DNA from: Tulasnella sp. 424
Lineage: Eukaryota > Basidiomycota > Agaricomycetes > Cantharellales > Tulasnellaceae
Length of the DNA stretch: 64,000 bases
NCBI GenBank assembly: GCA_019633425.1
Contig: WSUB01000002.1
Span: 124,001-188,000 of the forward strand
Reading direction: 5' to 3'
A program made the translations under genes and the position numbers. Below, in pieces: positions 43,144-57,109 of the stretch. How positions within the stretch are numbered: the stretch's first letter is position 1; the number at the start of each line of letters is the position of its first letter. The notes beneath the pieces were generated by a model that saw only the letters and a list, made by a program, of their open reading frames with translations, did not search any database and was not told where the DNA came from.

Positions 43144-45575
43144 GTGTACCACATGTCTCTCACCCTGTCGGATATCCTTCGGCACTCGGTCTCTTACGAA
43201 CTGGAAACAGCCTTTCTTTCTACGTTTCACTTCTCCATCGCTCTCCAAAAAACTTACAAAAGAGCAGCCGCCCAACAGAAACCCAGCTGCATGCTGCTCG
43301 AACAAGTTCCAGTCCTGTCCACCCCGTCATTGGGTCCCTCACGTGCCTCCAACGGCACTCGCGGCGGGCCGGCAACTCAGCAGAAGAAGTCTCCTTCCCA
43401 GGACAACGCTTCCACCCCCGGCTCCAGTAACTCCGTTATCAACGGCAGCTCAACAAGCAGCGCAGGTCCCACATCCAGGAAGCGGCAGGCAGACAGCGCA
43501 AAGCGCAAACGCAGCTCAATGTCGGCCACACCATCAGACGACCACGATCAGCCGACAACGCCAACAACAGGGTCTCACACGGTTAAGGAGAAGAAAAAGA
43601 AAGCAAGTCGGGCGTGCTGCCACTGCCAAAAGGTACCCCTTCTTCCCTTAACCCTTTCTCAGTCCTCTCTTTCAACCGTCCTAATCCACATTCAACTCTT
43701 TACAAGGCCCATTTGACGTGCGACGATGGTGAGTGCTATGGGCGGCGTGCTGTCATATGACGCTATTTCTGACACATACGCATCACCGCACGCACCCACA
43801 CCAACAACAACAGCCCGACCATGTCAACGTTGTATTAAACGAGGCATCGCAGATACATGCGCCGAGGGACACAGGAAAAAGGCCAAATACCTGTTGGACG
43901 ACGAGGAACTTGGTACGATTGTGGCTTGTTCAGCGGTCCACATGTCCAAGCTATTTATTCACGCTGCGTTCCCACCGACTTTCAGACGCCTTGAAACGGG
44001 CAAAGGAGCAGGGAAAACAAGAACCCGTCTTCTCACTCCCCTCGACTACCCCACAGTCCCAGCAAGACACACCGGATGCAACCCATTCGTTACCCACCGC
44101 GTCCACCAACACCTTCAACATGTCCCCGACGCTCTTCCCTCCGTCCGACCCGTTATTCAACCTCAATTTCGACCACTCCTATCCTTTTGACTCGACCGCG
44201 GCTAACATGGAATATTCCATGCTCTCGGCAATCCTTGGCAATCCTTCGGCACAAGAAGACGCGAACCACATCCCCCCCTCCCCACCACCATCTACCAACC
44301 TTCCATTAATATCAAACCCAGCGTGGCCCAACATTCCTCTCGGCGGTCAATCATATAACAATTTTGCAAATGGGTTGAACGGAACAAAGTTGGACGGGAA
44401 GGACGGAGCGGGTTACTTGGACCCGGCGTTGGCACAGCAGACGGGGTCGGAGCAGCAGCTTTCGGCGGGTATAAACCCTTCCTCAGCGTTGCAGTTCCGC
44501 ATCAGCGATAACACGTTTACGCCCTTAACTCCACCTGCTTCTGATCCAACTCCAGCGTCCCCATCGCTTATCAACCTGTCGCCAGATATTCAGGCGAAGC
44601 TCCCACCAGGTGAGGCAGCTTCTCCTATAAAGACCCTGTGTCACCGACGCCTCGGATATCGAACTAACACCATATCTGTCATAATCCGCTTTCTCAACCG
44701 GAACAGTGGTGCCTCAAACGCTCACTCGCAGGGAAAGATCTGCGAAAGTGTACTCCGAAGTGCACACGCCGTTCGACTATGTCGACGGCTATCATTACCT
44801 TATGCAATACCTGCAAGGGAGGTTCGTGTTGGGATGATATTTACGTCGACACCAAAAAGCAAGAAAGCACTGAGGCCGTCCCTTTGCTTCTAGGTTCGAC
44901 AAGATGGACATCCTTCGCATCGTCCGAGCGCTGGCGATCTTCCGACCCTCCCTCATTGCTCTTCAAATGGACCTGTCACCCGAAGACGAAGTGTTTGCCG
45001 AAAAATGCTTCCAGCGGAGTCTGATCGTTAGTTTCACTCTCACAGTCATTCCGGCGCCACCGGGTCCCTGAGAACCGACCTTTCACCCCCTTAGGAACTT
45101 GAAAAGCTGATATCATTTAGCGGTACTCCAACCGTCGTGTGGCGAAGAACTGGGGAGATTTGTCTCGTTGGAGTCGAGTTTACCATGTTGACCGAGTGGA
45201 CAGCCGATGACCTTGTGAAGAAGCGCAAGTTCATTTACGAGGTCTGTGTTTCTTCCTACAAGGGATCTCGAATATATCTAACTTGTCTTCCCCCCCTCGT
45301 TTCCTAGCTGTTCGAGCATCAGTCCGTGGTTGAATACTGGGAGAAGTTTGCATCCCATGCTTTTGAGAGCAGCAGCCAATCGGTGAATTGTCATTGCGTC
45401 TTGCTCAAGCCTTCAGGGGAACCAGTCCCATGTGCTTTCTGCTTCTCGATACGTCGTGACGTATTTGACTTACCCAATGTGGTTATTGGTATGTACACTC
45501 GTCATTGCTCTGTCACCACTACTTCTGACCTGCGATCACTTGTGACGTATAGGCCAGTGGCTACCTCTCTTATAG
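43144..45575 (+). CDS. Zn(II)2Cys6 transcription factor, ERT1/AcuK family
   Basis: Likely regulator of gluconeogenesis and non-fermentable carbon use, as AcuK/AcuM and ERT1 are in ascomycetes. Exons: 43144-43632, 43707-43728, 43814-43912, 43986-44609, 44707-44821, 44894-45026, 45095-45241, 45308-45488, 45553-45575; up to 610 aa. The zinc cluster, assembled over three exons, reads [18 protein letters not shown] followed by [12 protein letters not shown], directly before HRKKAKYL, the ERT1 signature. The C-terminal PAS-like part includes [21 protein letters not shown] and the segment [19 protein letters not shown], ending [10 protein letters not shown]. The true start is uncertain: the first ~60 residues do not look conserved, and the ATG at 43291 is an alternative. 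Confidence 0.88.
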
Positions 45576-45922
45576 CGTCACGACGCTAATTTTGGTTCGT
45601 AAAGTCCCGTCGGTGGATACTCCCCCATTACTATTATTCGTCAACTGTTGATTCTCTCGGCTCTTGAGAGCCTGTACATTTTTTTTTCCGCCGCCTTTTT
45701 TCGTTTTCTTCCTTCGTCTTGCTTTCTTTTCGTACCTCGCAATATGCGCTGTCTCCGTCGATATACTCTATGGACGCTAACAATCCTTCAAAAGGTAATA
45801 ACATTGGAATACCATGATATTGAACTCCTATCGTTTGATCTTGGGTATAACGGACTGATGCCGTGTTCTCCAGATGATGTGACCAGCGTCTGTGGGCGTC
45901 GCCCACAACGGTGCTACCAACC
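45576..45922. other. Convergent 3' region
   Basis: It lies between the stop codons of the regulator gene (+) and the PH/coiled-coil gene (-). A T-rich tract at 45680-45730 may belong to a transcript end. Nothing else is seen. Confidence 0.5.
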
Positions 45923-48900
45923 CTAGAACCGCTGGCCCATTTGAGGGGCTTGGTTGTGCATAGGATGGAGTTGATTCGGACTGGGTAGCGGTCGTTTCGA
46001 TCCCGGTGCAGGTGATGGACTACGACTCCGTCCACTACTGCGTTGTTGCAAGTTCATGGAGTGATGAGGACCCTGAGCCTGGCCTGTAGGTTCGGCCCGA
46101 AGTCGCTGACGACTCGACCGGGGTACCACCTGCGGCATGTACTCTCCAGGGACGATCGACGGCATGTCGCTGTAATCCGGCGGCGTAAAACGGCTCTTGA
46201 ACGCAAGGAGTTCGGCAATTTGCTGTTCAAGAACTTTTCTCTCTTCGGAGAGTCGCTCCACACCTCTCGCCATCTCCACAAGTTGACTGGAGATTTGCGT
46301 TTTGAGCTCGCGAAGCTGACCTATAGGATATCGTTAACCAAGGCCGAGTTCAGGCACGGTGGAGCCCAAACCTTCCACGTTTAGTGCGGTAGCCTTTTCC
46401 ATGGCGTCCACGAAGGAATGCTTCTGGCCGCGGATCTCCGAGGTGATTTCTATGACACATCGTTAGGTCTGCAAGACACCTCCAGGCTCGGCATACTTAC
46501 GGCTCGCAAAATGAGACAACAGTCTCTCATTTTCCTCCCGCTGGGAGGCGATCAAGGCAGCTAGGAATGGAAGGTGGCAAGTAAGGGCTTGGTTGACCGA
46601 CGGCGGTAATCATGACTGACTAAGATTTTGTCGCTCGGCATTAGCAGCCCCGATCAAATGGTTAGCAGCGGCAAGGAAATTGTCATTTGCTCGGTTACGA
46701 GAATTGTTCTCCAACAAAGCCTGGCGAATCTCTTGGAAAACGTTGCCTTTCATTTGGCGAAGTTCAGCATCAGATCCCGGAACGTTGGGAGTGTCCGAGG
46801 GGGCGGCGTCCGCGGCCAGCGGCGCCAATGCTTGGGTAACCTCCTGCAAAGCCGCGGAGATCGTGTGGTATTGGGAACTGGTTTGAGTTGCGTTCGCTTG
46901 CAACCAACTATTGAGATCTAGGCGGGATGTTAGGTCCGACCACATAAATCCTTAGAGTTCCTCATACCTGTGAAATACTTCTCCTGGTTCGTCCTGTCTT
47001 CCTTCAAGTGCTCGAGAAGCTTTGGGATCTGGCAGAGGACCAAATGGAATTAATTTATGAACAACGTTTATGCAATAGCCTTTTACCTGAGGTTCTTGGG
47101 GCTTTTCGCCTCCTGGAGGCACATCGTCGACTTCATCAGGGCTTTCGTGCTCTGCTTTCGCCATTATCTTCTTGCATAGCTCGGACAAAGATTGCACCTG
47201 GTCCCGAAGCCCGTTTATCACCTCGTCAGTTGGACCATACTCCTTCTGCGCCAGTGCGTCCAACTTCTCCTGCAAAGGTGCCAAATCTATCGGTGCATTC
47301 GAATCAGATGCCGACGTCCTTGAGGAGTTGCGGAAGGCAGATATTGGACTGATGGAAGCCGAGGCCACTTGCTGGCTTTGTGCAACGGCCTCAAGTACAG
47401 CAAGACTTGCTCTGATGCCGTCAAGCCTGTCGTGGACGCCATCCAACTTGAGAGCATCAATGCCACCGGCGATTCCATCGAGCTTTTGAGTCCACGAAGC
47501 CCGATCCGCGCAACTTGCTTCATTCATTGCCATCAGGGTAGTTTTCATGGCATCTACTTGCTCCAGTTTATTCCGAATATCTGCAAGGTGTTGTGAATGA
47601 CGCGGAAGCGTTTCTCGCAGCTCTGTCGCCAGTTCGCTGCTTTCGGCTGTCTGATGCGAAGGGGCGAGGTTCTTTAGGTCGGTGGTTATGCTGGACAATT
47701 GAGCTTGCATAGAATCGAGAGTGCTCGCTAGCTCCTCGGTCTTCTCTGACCGCTCTCCTCGACCGATGGCATGCAGGGTCATCTCTTTCCCTTTAACTGC
47801 CAAAGGCTCCACCGGTGCTCGCTGAATCTCCGTTTTTAGGGCTTCAAGCTCCGCCTTCAACGCTTTAACCTGGGCAACCTGTTCAAGCGCAGTGTCTCGA
47901 ACCAGACTGAACAGAGGGGCTATATCTGGATACTCGGACCCCGGAATGGACGTAAGCCCGGAGAGGCGATCTGCACTGACGGTTGACATCGTAGCAGTTG
48001 ATTGGCGTCGGGTACGAGAAACCTCCGGAGGCAGAGGTGCTGGATCGTCAATCATTTGGATTGCACTATCCCCGCAATGCCTTTGTTCAGCCCCTCCCAG
48101 GCCTGAAAACGAGGTGAGACCGCCATGTTCAGTTCGAGGCTCAAGAACCGAGCGCGCGATTCTTCGTGACGACATTGGTTCTGCGACCGTCGAACCAATT
48201 CCGGGGGAAGGTGGCAGTTTAGGGTCGTTTGCTGAGGATATAGCTTGGGGTATGGTTCGAGCCGGGAGCTTGCCAAAGGGCGTTGGCACACCTGCTCTTT
48301 GGTTTGAAGGCGTCCTACGCTGTTCAGCAGTTGCCTTGTTTGGAGATATGGGAGGTGTCGATAGCCCCATATTGGAAACCATTGCTCTCGATGGCGGTGA
48401 AGCTCCTGGTCGAATTGACGGCGGACGCAGAGATCGTCCCCGGGTTTCCATGTCTGTGCTGTAGGTCGCACTATCCTCCTTGGTCGACTCGAACCGTGCT
48501 AAGCGTCGCTGAACCAGGGTCATCTTGCCAAGATCGTTTACAGAGGGGCTGCATGGGACGCTTCGACTCCTTGTTTTCATACCCCGATCTTTCCTATGAG
48601 TCTCATCCTTATCTGCGGTTGTTTGAGGGGTGTTATACGGAGGGGGCTTTTGGAGAGGAGCTGAGCGAAGAGGAACGTTGACGTTGGAAAAAGTGGGTGG
48701 AGGATTTGTCGTAGATGTTGCCATAGAAGCCCGGTTGGGTGTAATAGCTGAAGGACTGATATTATTCGACAATACTTCCGTTGAGAGCAGCCGCCCAGAT
48801 TCGTCAGAGGACAGGCGGATACCTTTGGTGGACCGGACGGTGTCGATATCGTAAAAGGCAGATAACTTGGAGGCATTCACTACCCGAAGTGGAGGTTGAA

Positions 48901-50574
48901 GACGTCGAGTGCAGAGATCCGTATCAGACTCATTGGCGTCGCACTCGTCACTTTTGGCTTCTTCTGACGGTAGAATCCCAGGGGTGGGGAGGCTGCCTTG
49001 GTTTGGCTTGGCAAACACGTTCGCTGCGCAAATGGCATCCCTGTAATTGTAACTTTGAGAACGTGATAACAATAGTGATCTGCAGCAACATACCAAATAT
49101 GACAAACCCACTTGCCCCGATCCCATGCGCCAGTTGTTGCGAATCGTTCCTTCTTTCCCGCGTTTCCGGGGCTAGACTCCGGGAAGCTAATCTCGAAGAC
49201 ATAGAGCGCAATGTCCCTGGGTCCAATAATTAGGGGAGAGGGAGTATACAAGCCCAACGATGAGGCAGAAAGTCCATCGAGGATTGTGCAAGGCAGGGAT
49301 TCAACGGCGCAATAGCGAAGGGGGAAAGAGCGGAACGTCGAGATAGTAGACGGTCCTTGTTCGGAAGTAGGTGGCGGCTGGGGATCAGATAAAGTCAGGG
49401 TTGGCGTCTGAAGTACGGCCTGGGTATTGCACCAAGTCTCGGGCTTGCTACTGATGAGGTATAGCAGTGGACCAGCGCGCAGAATCTACGCAGGGTCAGG
49501 TTTCAACACCAGAACTGAGATGTACTATTTCGAACTTACTGGGTTTTCCTCATCTCCGGGCTTCTCTCGAAGAAATATGGGTATATCACGGACTGGGGTA
49601 GCATGGTCATCGGATATCGTTTTCATAGTCACCGCGTCAATTCTATCCTCGTTCGAGCCACGAGAGCCGAGCTCGTATCCAGTCTCACGTTCGAATGACC
49701 GACGAAGGGGGATCGGTGTCTCGTCATCTTCGGCCAACAGCGCTCGCGCTCTTCTTGGTGGGAGTGTTGGCGAGACACTTCCCTTCCGACGTCCTTTCCA
49801 TCCAGCATCTCCATCGGAATGTTTACCCTTCTTTCCTAGCCCGACCATATTCATCAAACTCCGAATAGGAGACCGGCTTGGGGATGAAGGTTGCCAATAT
49901 TGAGCGAAAGGTTCCTTGAGGGGCAGTGCCGGAAGTGGACCATTCAGCCGCGCTTCACTCAGCGGGGTCCTCGGAGTTAAACCAGTTGGAGCTGTTGCAG
50001 ATAGCTTCATGGCAGGAGCGGTTCGAGGAGCTGAACCCCCAGATCGCTCGAAGTGATCAATGAGCTCCTTTGCGGTTCGTCTTCGCACTGGCGTCACGGG
50101 AGGCTCGCCTGCGGACCGGGGCGAAGAACGATGGGCAAAGTCTCCGTTATTCCGTGCCTTTGGACGCGTCGGAGACGGCAATGGAGATACTGGGCCGGGA
50201 TCATGCAACGTAGTGCCGATGGGCTTTGTCGGGTTGGCTCGGGATGTCGATGGGACGAGTTGGCCGGACGGCGACAAGAAGACGGCATGTCTCTTGGTCG
50301 AAGGTGGGGTTGAGCTCACTCCCAGATACCCTCGCGGGCTTAATGGTGGATGGTCTTTGACATCTGAGATGGACTCTTCCGTTGGCGGGGTAGATGTATC
50401 GCTTCTTGAGGCTCCTCTTGAAAGTGACCCGCAGGTTTCCGAGGTAACGGAGCTGGAGGAGCACGAGTTCATCGAAATATCTCTGGATGTTGGTGATGAG
50501 CTGAGAGAGACGCGCTTTTCGACGTTGGGATGCCTCTGGAGTGGCCGGGTGCAGGACGCAGGCGATGGGGACAT
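45923..50574 (-). CDS. Large PH-domain/coiled-coil protein, 1420 aa
   Basis: Eight exons (descending): 50574-49540, 49485-49094, 49040-47087, 47028-46968, 46917-46621, 46560-46501, 46449-46379, 46315-45923. An in-frame TGA sits directly before the ATG, fixing the start. The first ~345 residues are Ser/Pro-rich with TPP motifs. Residues about 335-490 look like a pleckstrin-homology fold: ILRAGPLLYLI, then LYVFEISFPE and RFATTGAWDRGKW, closing with the helix DAICAANV. A long disordered section follows, then coiled coil from about residue 860 (VAQVKALKAELEALKTEIQ) to about 1330 (RGVERLSEERKVLEQQIAEL). The tail is Pro/Gln/Arg-rich. This layout suggests a membrane- or cortex-associated scaffold; I cannot name an orthologue. 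Confidence 0.85.
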
Positions 50575-50924
50575 TCAGCGTCGCCAGCAGCGGTGAGGGG
50601 GCCTGTTGATTGGAATCCCAACCGCGAGCAGGGATGTGTGTTGAAGGATGACATGTCCTATCTGTTCGCGTCGAATACGAAGAGGGACTACTTAGAGTTG
50701 GTCGACTGAGGGATGGACCTCATCAAAAACCCAACATCGGAATCGACGTGAGCAAGTCTCAGGGGCAGTCGGGATTAAGACGTGGAAAGCTGCGCACTGG
50801 GCCACAGCTACCACAGCAAGACCACCGCATTACATTTTAGACCACGCCGCAGCGTACCCACAACTATAAAAATAGTTATCGCCTACTCACACTCTCCTTC
50901 TCCTACCAACCACTCTCCTAAATC
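50575..50924. other. Divergent promoter region before PRA1
   Basis: Shared upstream region of the PH/coiled-coil gene (-) and the PRA1 gene (+). A TATA element for PRA1 lies at 50865. No gene is seen. Confidence 0.5.
50865..50872 (+). promoter_or_regulatory. TATA box of the PRA1 gene
   Basis: TATAAAAA, 60 bp upstream of the ATG, followed by a CT-rich leader (CACACTCTCCTTCTCC type). Confidence 0.55.
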
Positions 50925-51626
50925 ATGGAATACGCTGCCAGAATACCCGGAATCCTTCAGTCCCTCAAGGTGCGCTTTTCTTAACAGGTCCCCTCCCTTG
51001 GCATTTGTCACTTTGACTGACGCACCATTACATTACACAGGAAACACGATTAAGTGGCCTGAGGCCTGTGACTGAATTCTTTGATTACAACCGCATTTCT
51101 CGGCCAGCGGACACCAATACCGCCATTTCAGTCAGTCATCCTCTTTACCTAGACTCCATACTGGCACACTGACCTGGGCGTTTCCACACAGCGAATAAGC
51201 TACAACACCCGATATTTCTCTGGCAACTATGCCCTCATTATCGCGATGCTAGCCGTCTACGCCCTTCTCACCAACCTCTTCCTGGTCTTTGCCCTTTTCT
51301 TCCTTGTTGGAGGCTTCGCTCTCATCAACAAGTTCGGCACTGACCCTGTCCAAGTCGGAGAACATACCGTTACTCAAAAGCACTTGTATACTGGTCTTTT
51401 CGTCGTTGGTGAGCATGTCCGACGAGTACCTCTTCCGACAATAAAATTCTAACTGGCCCCCTGCCCTTGCCCCCTTACAGGTATCCCTCTCCTTTACATT
51501 GGAGCTCCTATCTCGACCTTTTTCTGGCTTGTTGGTGCCTCTGGCTTCCTCATCCTTGGACATGCCGCTATGGTCGAGCCCGGCGTTGAGAGCGAGTATG
51601 CGTCAGTCGAGGAAGGCACCGTATAA
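50925..51626 (+). CDS. Prenylated Rab acceptor family protein (PRA1/Yip3)
   Basis: Small ER/Golgi membrane protein that interacts with prenylated Rab GTPases in vesicle traffic. Exons 50925-50969, 51041-51130, 51192-51408, 51481-51626; 165 aa, typical for the family. The cytosolic N-terminus has the family hallmark RPVTEFFDYNRISRP and SYNTRYFSGNY. Two paired hydrophobic regions follow: ALIIAMLAVYALLTNLFLVF with ALFFLVGGFALI, and LYTGLFVVGIPLLYIGAP with TFFWLVGASGFLILGHA. The acidic tail ends EYASVEEGTV. The start is the first ATG after the TATA box and CT-rich leader. Confidence 0.92.
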
Positions 51627-51825
51627 ATCGCCAGTTAGACACAATCATTCTACTTTATCTTGACTGTATCCGTGCTAGTGATGCACGCTTCATAGACTCT
51701 AGCTCTCCTGTCATATTTTATTCCGTATCCGCTTTTCGTTGCTCCTTTGCGGCATTCTTGTGCCTTATGTAAGCCTGCCGGCGACTTCAAAATTACCAAC
51801 CACCCCCTCGATCGAGACTTAACGG

Positions 51826-52831
51826 ATGACCCGCTTCACAAACGTTGGCTGGAAGAAAAGGCGTTCGTCTGGATTTTCGCCTGCCACCGGATCCAACGCT
51901 GTTGGGAACTCAAGCAGGCTGGGTGGCAACGCAAATTTAAACGAAGGACAGGCCGACGGCAAACCATGGCGAAATTCCTACCGAAAACCGAAAACGTCTG
52001 AAGAATGTGAGTCCAGGATCGCAGGGCGGTGTTATATTTGACCTGCTAGCATCTAAGTGACACCTGTCTTGGCAGATACGCAGAGGCGGGTAGAGTCTGC
52101 TGAGAAACGCCGCCTAAAGCGCCTTGCCGAACGAAGAGCAAATGCTGTCTGTTTCTCCTGTCGTCAAAAGGGTCACAACGCACAGTCATGTCCAACTGCT
52201 CCTCAGGTTGAGGGCAGCAGTGGGGCTGGTAAAGGAAGGGCATCTGGCATTATCTGCTATCGGTGCGTTTCGTGTGGCCCGGCCCCGTGCCAAATTCTTA
52301 ACACTCGATCATAGATGCGGGTCCAATAAACACCGGTTAAACTTATGCAAGAAACCTGAAGATCCCGGGAATCCGCTACCTTTCGCTGCATGCTTCATTT
52401 GTTCGGGAAAGGGGCACATCGCCTCAGCCTGCCCCCGCAATCCCAATGGTGTGTACCCAAATGGTGGCTGCTGTCGGCTATGTGGTCAGAAGGATCATCT
52501 AGTGAAGGATTGTGGACTCAGGCAGGACTCGACAGGTTGATGCTTCTTTTGACTTGAGCCGAAGACTGTCGCATTGACTCTCCTTGTTTCAGACGCTGCT
52601 AATGGGGAGCTAGCACTGGAACCTGATGTCATCGCAAACTTCAAAGACACCGGACCGGACGAAGATGACTTCCACACTCTCAAGCGGCGACGACAAGAAG
52701 TGGACCAAGAAGAAGAGCTGCAAGAACGAAGAGAGGCCATGGCCAAGGCTGCCGAGAAAGCAGCTCAAAGCACCCCTGGCATGCAGAAACCACGTCCTGC
52801 TGCGAAAAGATCTAAAGTAGTTAAATTTTGA
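51826..52831 (+). CDS. CCHC zinc-knuckle protein, ZCCHC9-like
   Basis: Exons 51826-52006, 52076-52262, 52315-52535, 52593-52831; 275 aa. Four CX2CX4HX4C knuckles stand in tandem: CFSCRQKGHNAQSC, CYRCGSNKHRLNLC, CFICSGKGHIASAC and CRLCGQKDHLVKDC. The number and spacing match ZCCHC9-type nuclear RNA-binding proteins (relatives of yeast Air1/2 of the TRAMP complex). The N-terminus is disordered; a basic helix (RRVESAEKRRLKRLAERR) precedes the knuckles. The C-terminus is a charged coiled coil ending in a basic KRSKVVKF, perhaps a nuclear signal. Intron 2 splits the second knuckle; all eight-plus-eight Cys/His ligands are present after splicing. Likely role: RNA processing or surveillance. Confidence 0.87.
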
Positions 52832-52884
52832 CATGTGCATCGTGTAAAACAACTTGTAGTTTTAGGGTAAGGAAGTGATTGTGT

Positions 52885-53962
52885 TCACATGATGCCTGTT
52901 TTCTGCGCAGGTGCCAGTGACTTCATGGCCTTCTGAACACCTCCCACGTCGGCGTCAGTTAGACTTATATCGACGCATGCCAGTCCTTCCTTCATGTGTT
53001 GTTCATCCGTGGTCCCGGATAATGGAGTGACGCCCATTATTTGTGCAGTTCGGAAGAGCGCCTGCGCAGGCGTGCACCCAGTCCTCCGCACTATATCCTG
53101 GATGGCGGCTCCCTGAAGTAAGTTCGGAGAACCGCTCAAAGTCCAAAACGACCTAAAGGACGGATCCAAGGAAATGAGCTTTGCTGTGGATCGAGGACGA
53201 TATACTCACTCGTAGTAAATCCCATGAGTCTTGCAGAACTGCACTACGTCAGTATCCCAAGCATTACCTTCGTACCACCTGTTCTGTACGACGTCCAGCA
53301 TCCGCTTTCCGTTGTCGATGAGAAACTGCAAGACCCGGGTGTCGTAGCAGTTGCTGATGCCGATTTTATGAACCTTTCCGTCGTCTTGAAGCTCCAAAAG
53401 GACTTTCCAAGCTTCTAGCGTCAAGGCTGGAGTGCGGAGAGGAGAATGAAGAATGTAGCTGTCGAGATAGTCCGTGCGAAGGTTTTTCAAAGAATTCGAG
53501 AATGATTGACGGACTTGGTCGGTCACAGAGGCGGTGGGATCGTATGGCAACGGCCTGGAAGTGTCTTGTCCATCTATGGAAGTGTATCTTCCATCACCAG
53601 ATCAGAGAGACTCGCGGAAACTCGAGGTCATCTAAGTACTTCGTTTGGAGGAAAATATCCTCTCGGTTTATCCCATGCTGTTGCTTGAGCGTGTCCAATG
53701 CATCTCCAACTAGTTGCTCCCTGCACAGCAGCGAGCTTGAGACGGGGATAGAAACACATGGCAATAGATTAAGCACATACTGGTAGTGCTTTGGCTGGCC
53801 GGCCGTATCAATAGCACGGAATCCTTGCAATACGGCCTGCACCACGAGGCTTGTTGTGCGTTCCTTGGGAAGAACCGAGTGTCAAAACACTCGGGTGTAA
53901 ATGTGAATGCGAAGTCTAACCTTCTTCCACGCAGTCCCATAGATAATTTTTGGGAACGACAT
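52885..53962 (-). CDS. Aldo-keto reductase
   Basis: NADP(H)-dependent carbonyl reductase of the AKR superfamily. Five exons (descending): 53962-53921, 53863-53781, 53720-53640, 53587-53210, 53152-52885; 283 aa. Start MSFPKIIYGTAWKK; active-site parts FRAIDTAGQPKHYQEQLVG (Asp and Tyr), FLQTKYTSIDGQD (Lys) and DYLDSYILHSP (His); later GISNCYD, DVVQNRWYEG and GIYYESFWTLSG. The catalytic Asp/Tyr/Lys/His set is complete. The third intron uses donor GTACTT, chosen because it gives the family TKYTS motif. The fungal GQPKHY and GQDTSRPLPYDP signatures point to the AKR subgroup common in ascomycetes and basidiomycetes; the substrate is unknown. Confidence 0.93.
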
Positions 53963-54136
53963 TATAGCCCTCTGTCACGAATGCGCCGTTGGCAGGGAAG
54001 AGGGCTGGGGACGGTTGCGTTATACACGGCGACGGAGGTAAACGGAAGTGTATAACCGAGGCCCCTGAACAGAGAGGTCCGTCAATATTTTCCAGTCAAA
54101 GTCACGATACTCCTCATTTCGCCTCTCCCTACTACA

Positions 54137-55896
<1,760 letters not shown>

Positions 55897-56238
55897 TCTT
55901 GGGCCCACCTTTACCGTCTTTTACCCGTCGATGCGCCTCTGTACCGTTTCTTGTTATCGTTATCTCCTTCCGCGGCGTCGACTCTTTAGGTATTGAACCT
56001 GTTACCCATAAATGTTGAAGGTCCAACGGGACCATCGCAGCATTGCACGTCTGGCGTAGAGTACAACATTGAATGTAATTGACATACAACAACGATGTAC
56101 ACGATATTCTTGACAACAGAGGTTTTCCGCGGAACAGAAACAACATACACTGGGTGCGACTGGCGACAGGGTAACAACCAATCCTACCGGATGGATTTCC
56201 TAAAGGACAGGCCACCAGTGCCATGGGTTTCCGTATGC

Positions 56239-56901
56239 TCAATCATCTTCTTCAGTAGGCTTTGCAGTGAAATCGTCGTCATCGTCGTCATCATCGAGCT
56301 CTTTCTTCGTGATACCGGCCTTTTTGAGAGCTTCTTCGGAGGTATAGTCAACCTTAGCACGGGTACGGCGAGCGCGCCTGTCAAGGAACTGGGGCTCCTC
56401 TTGGTCTTCATCCTGTAAACAAACATGAAGGGTAATATGTGAGCACTTCTGACTCATGGCTAATGGTGAGATTAGAATGGGGTGTGGGTTGGGGGACGAT
56501 GGACGTGGTGCATGAAAAAGACCACCGAGCAATCATGGAGTAGTAAAACGCGTTTAGACGCGTCAAAGAATGATTGGGCGCCGGACACACGGCGATGTTC
56601 AAAGAAGGCGAAAAGTGGAGGGTCTTGTTACGAACCATTTCATCATCATCGTCGTCTTCCTCAACATCTTCGGCTTCCTCGCCATCGTCTTCCTCTTCTT
56701 CTTCCTCATCCTCCTCCATAGCGTTGGGATCCTGCACAGCTTTACCCTTTCCTTTGCCAGGAGAAGAGACTGGTTTTTCAACAGCTGGTGCTGGAGCAGT
56801 GGTGTCCATACTGAAAACAATCGAAGTAAGCAAGCACCGCCGAAGTTAGAGCTCATAAATATCACGCACGCGGAATCAGCAGGAGCGATAGCGTCAGACA
56901 T
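56239..56901 (-). CDS. CHZ1-like acidic histone chaperone
   Basis: Three exons (descending): 56901-56870, 56810-56636, 56412-56239; 126 aa. The N-terminus is MSDAIAPADSAMDTTAPAP; a basic GKGKGKAVQ segment is followed by a long acidic tract, then LDRRARRTRAKVDYTS, resembling the CHZ motif (GRRTRGKVIDY) of the H2A.Z-H2B chaperone Chz1. The C-terminus is again acidic. Small size, two acidic regions and the RRTR...DY core fit Chz1. Similarity is short, and compositional bias limits confidence. The gene starts 208 bp from the divergent 222-aa gene. Confidence 0.68.
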
Positions 56902-57109
56902 GTTGGTGTAGAAGAAGCGTAGAGATCAACGGTTGGGTCGTAGAATGTTGTTGGTGAAAAAGGCTTTCGTAGTTCAGGTTCGAACGCTTGACGCTATTTG
57001 CCCCGCTTACGTTCGACGTAGACGGATGACCTAATCATATACTACTTAGGCAGTGCTCTTCCGAGTGGTTTGACGTTCTCACTTCTCCTCGCTCTCATCG
57101 ACTCAGTTC

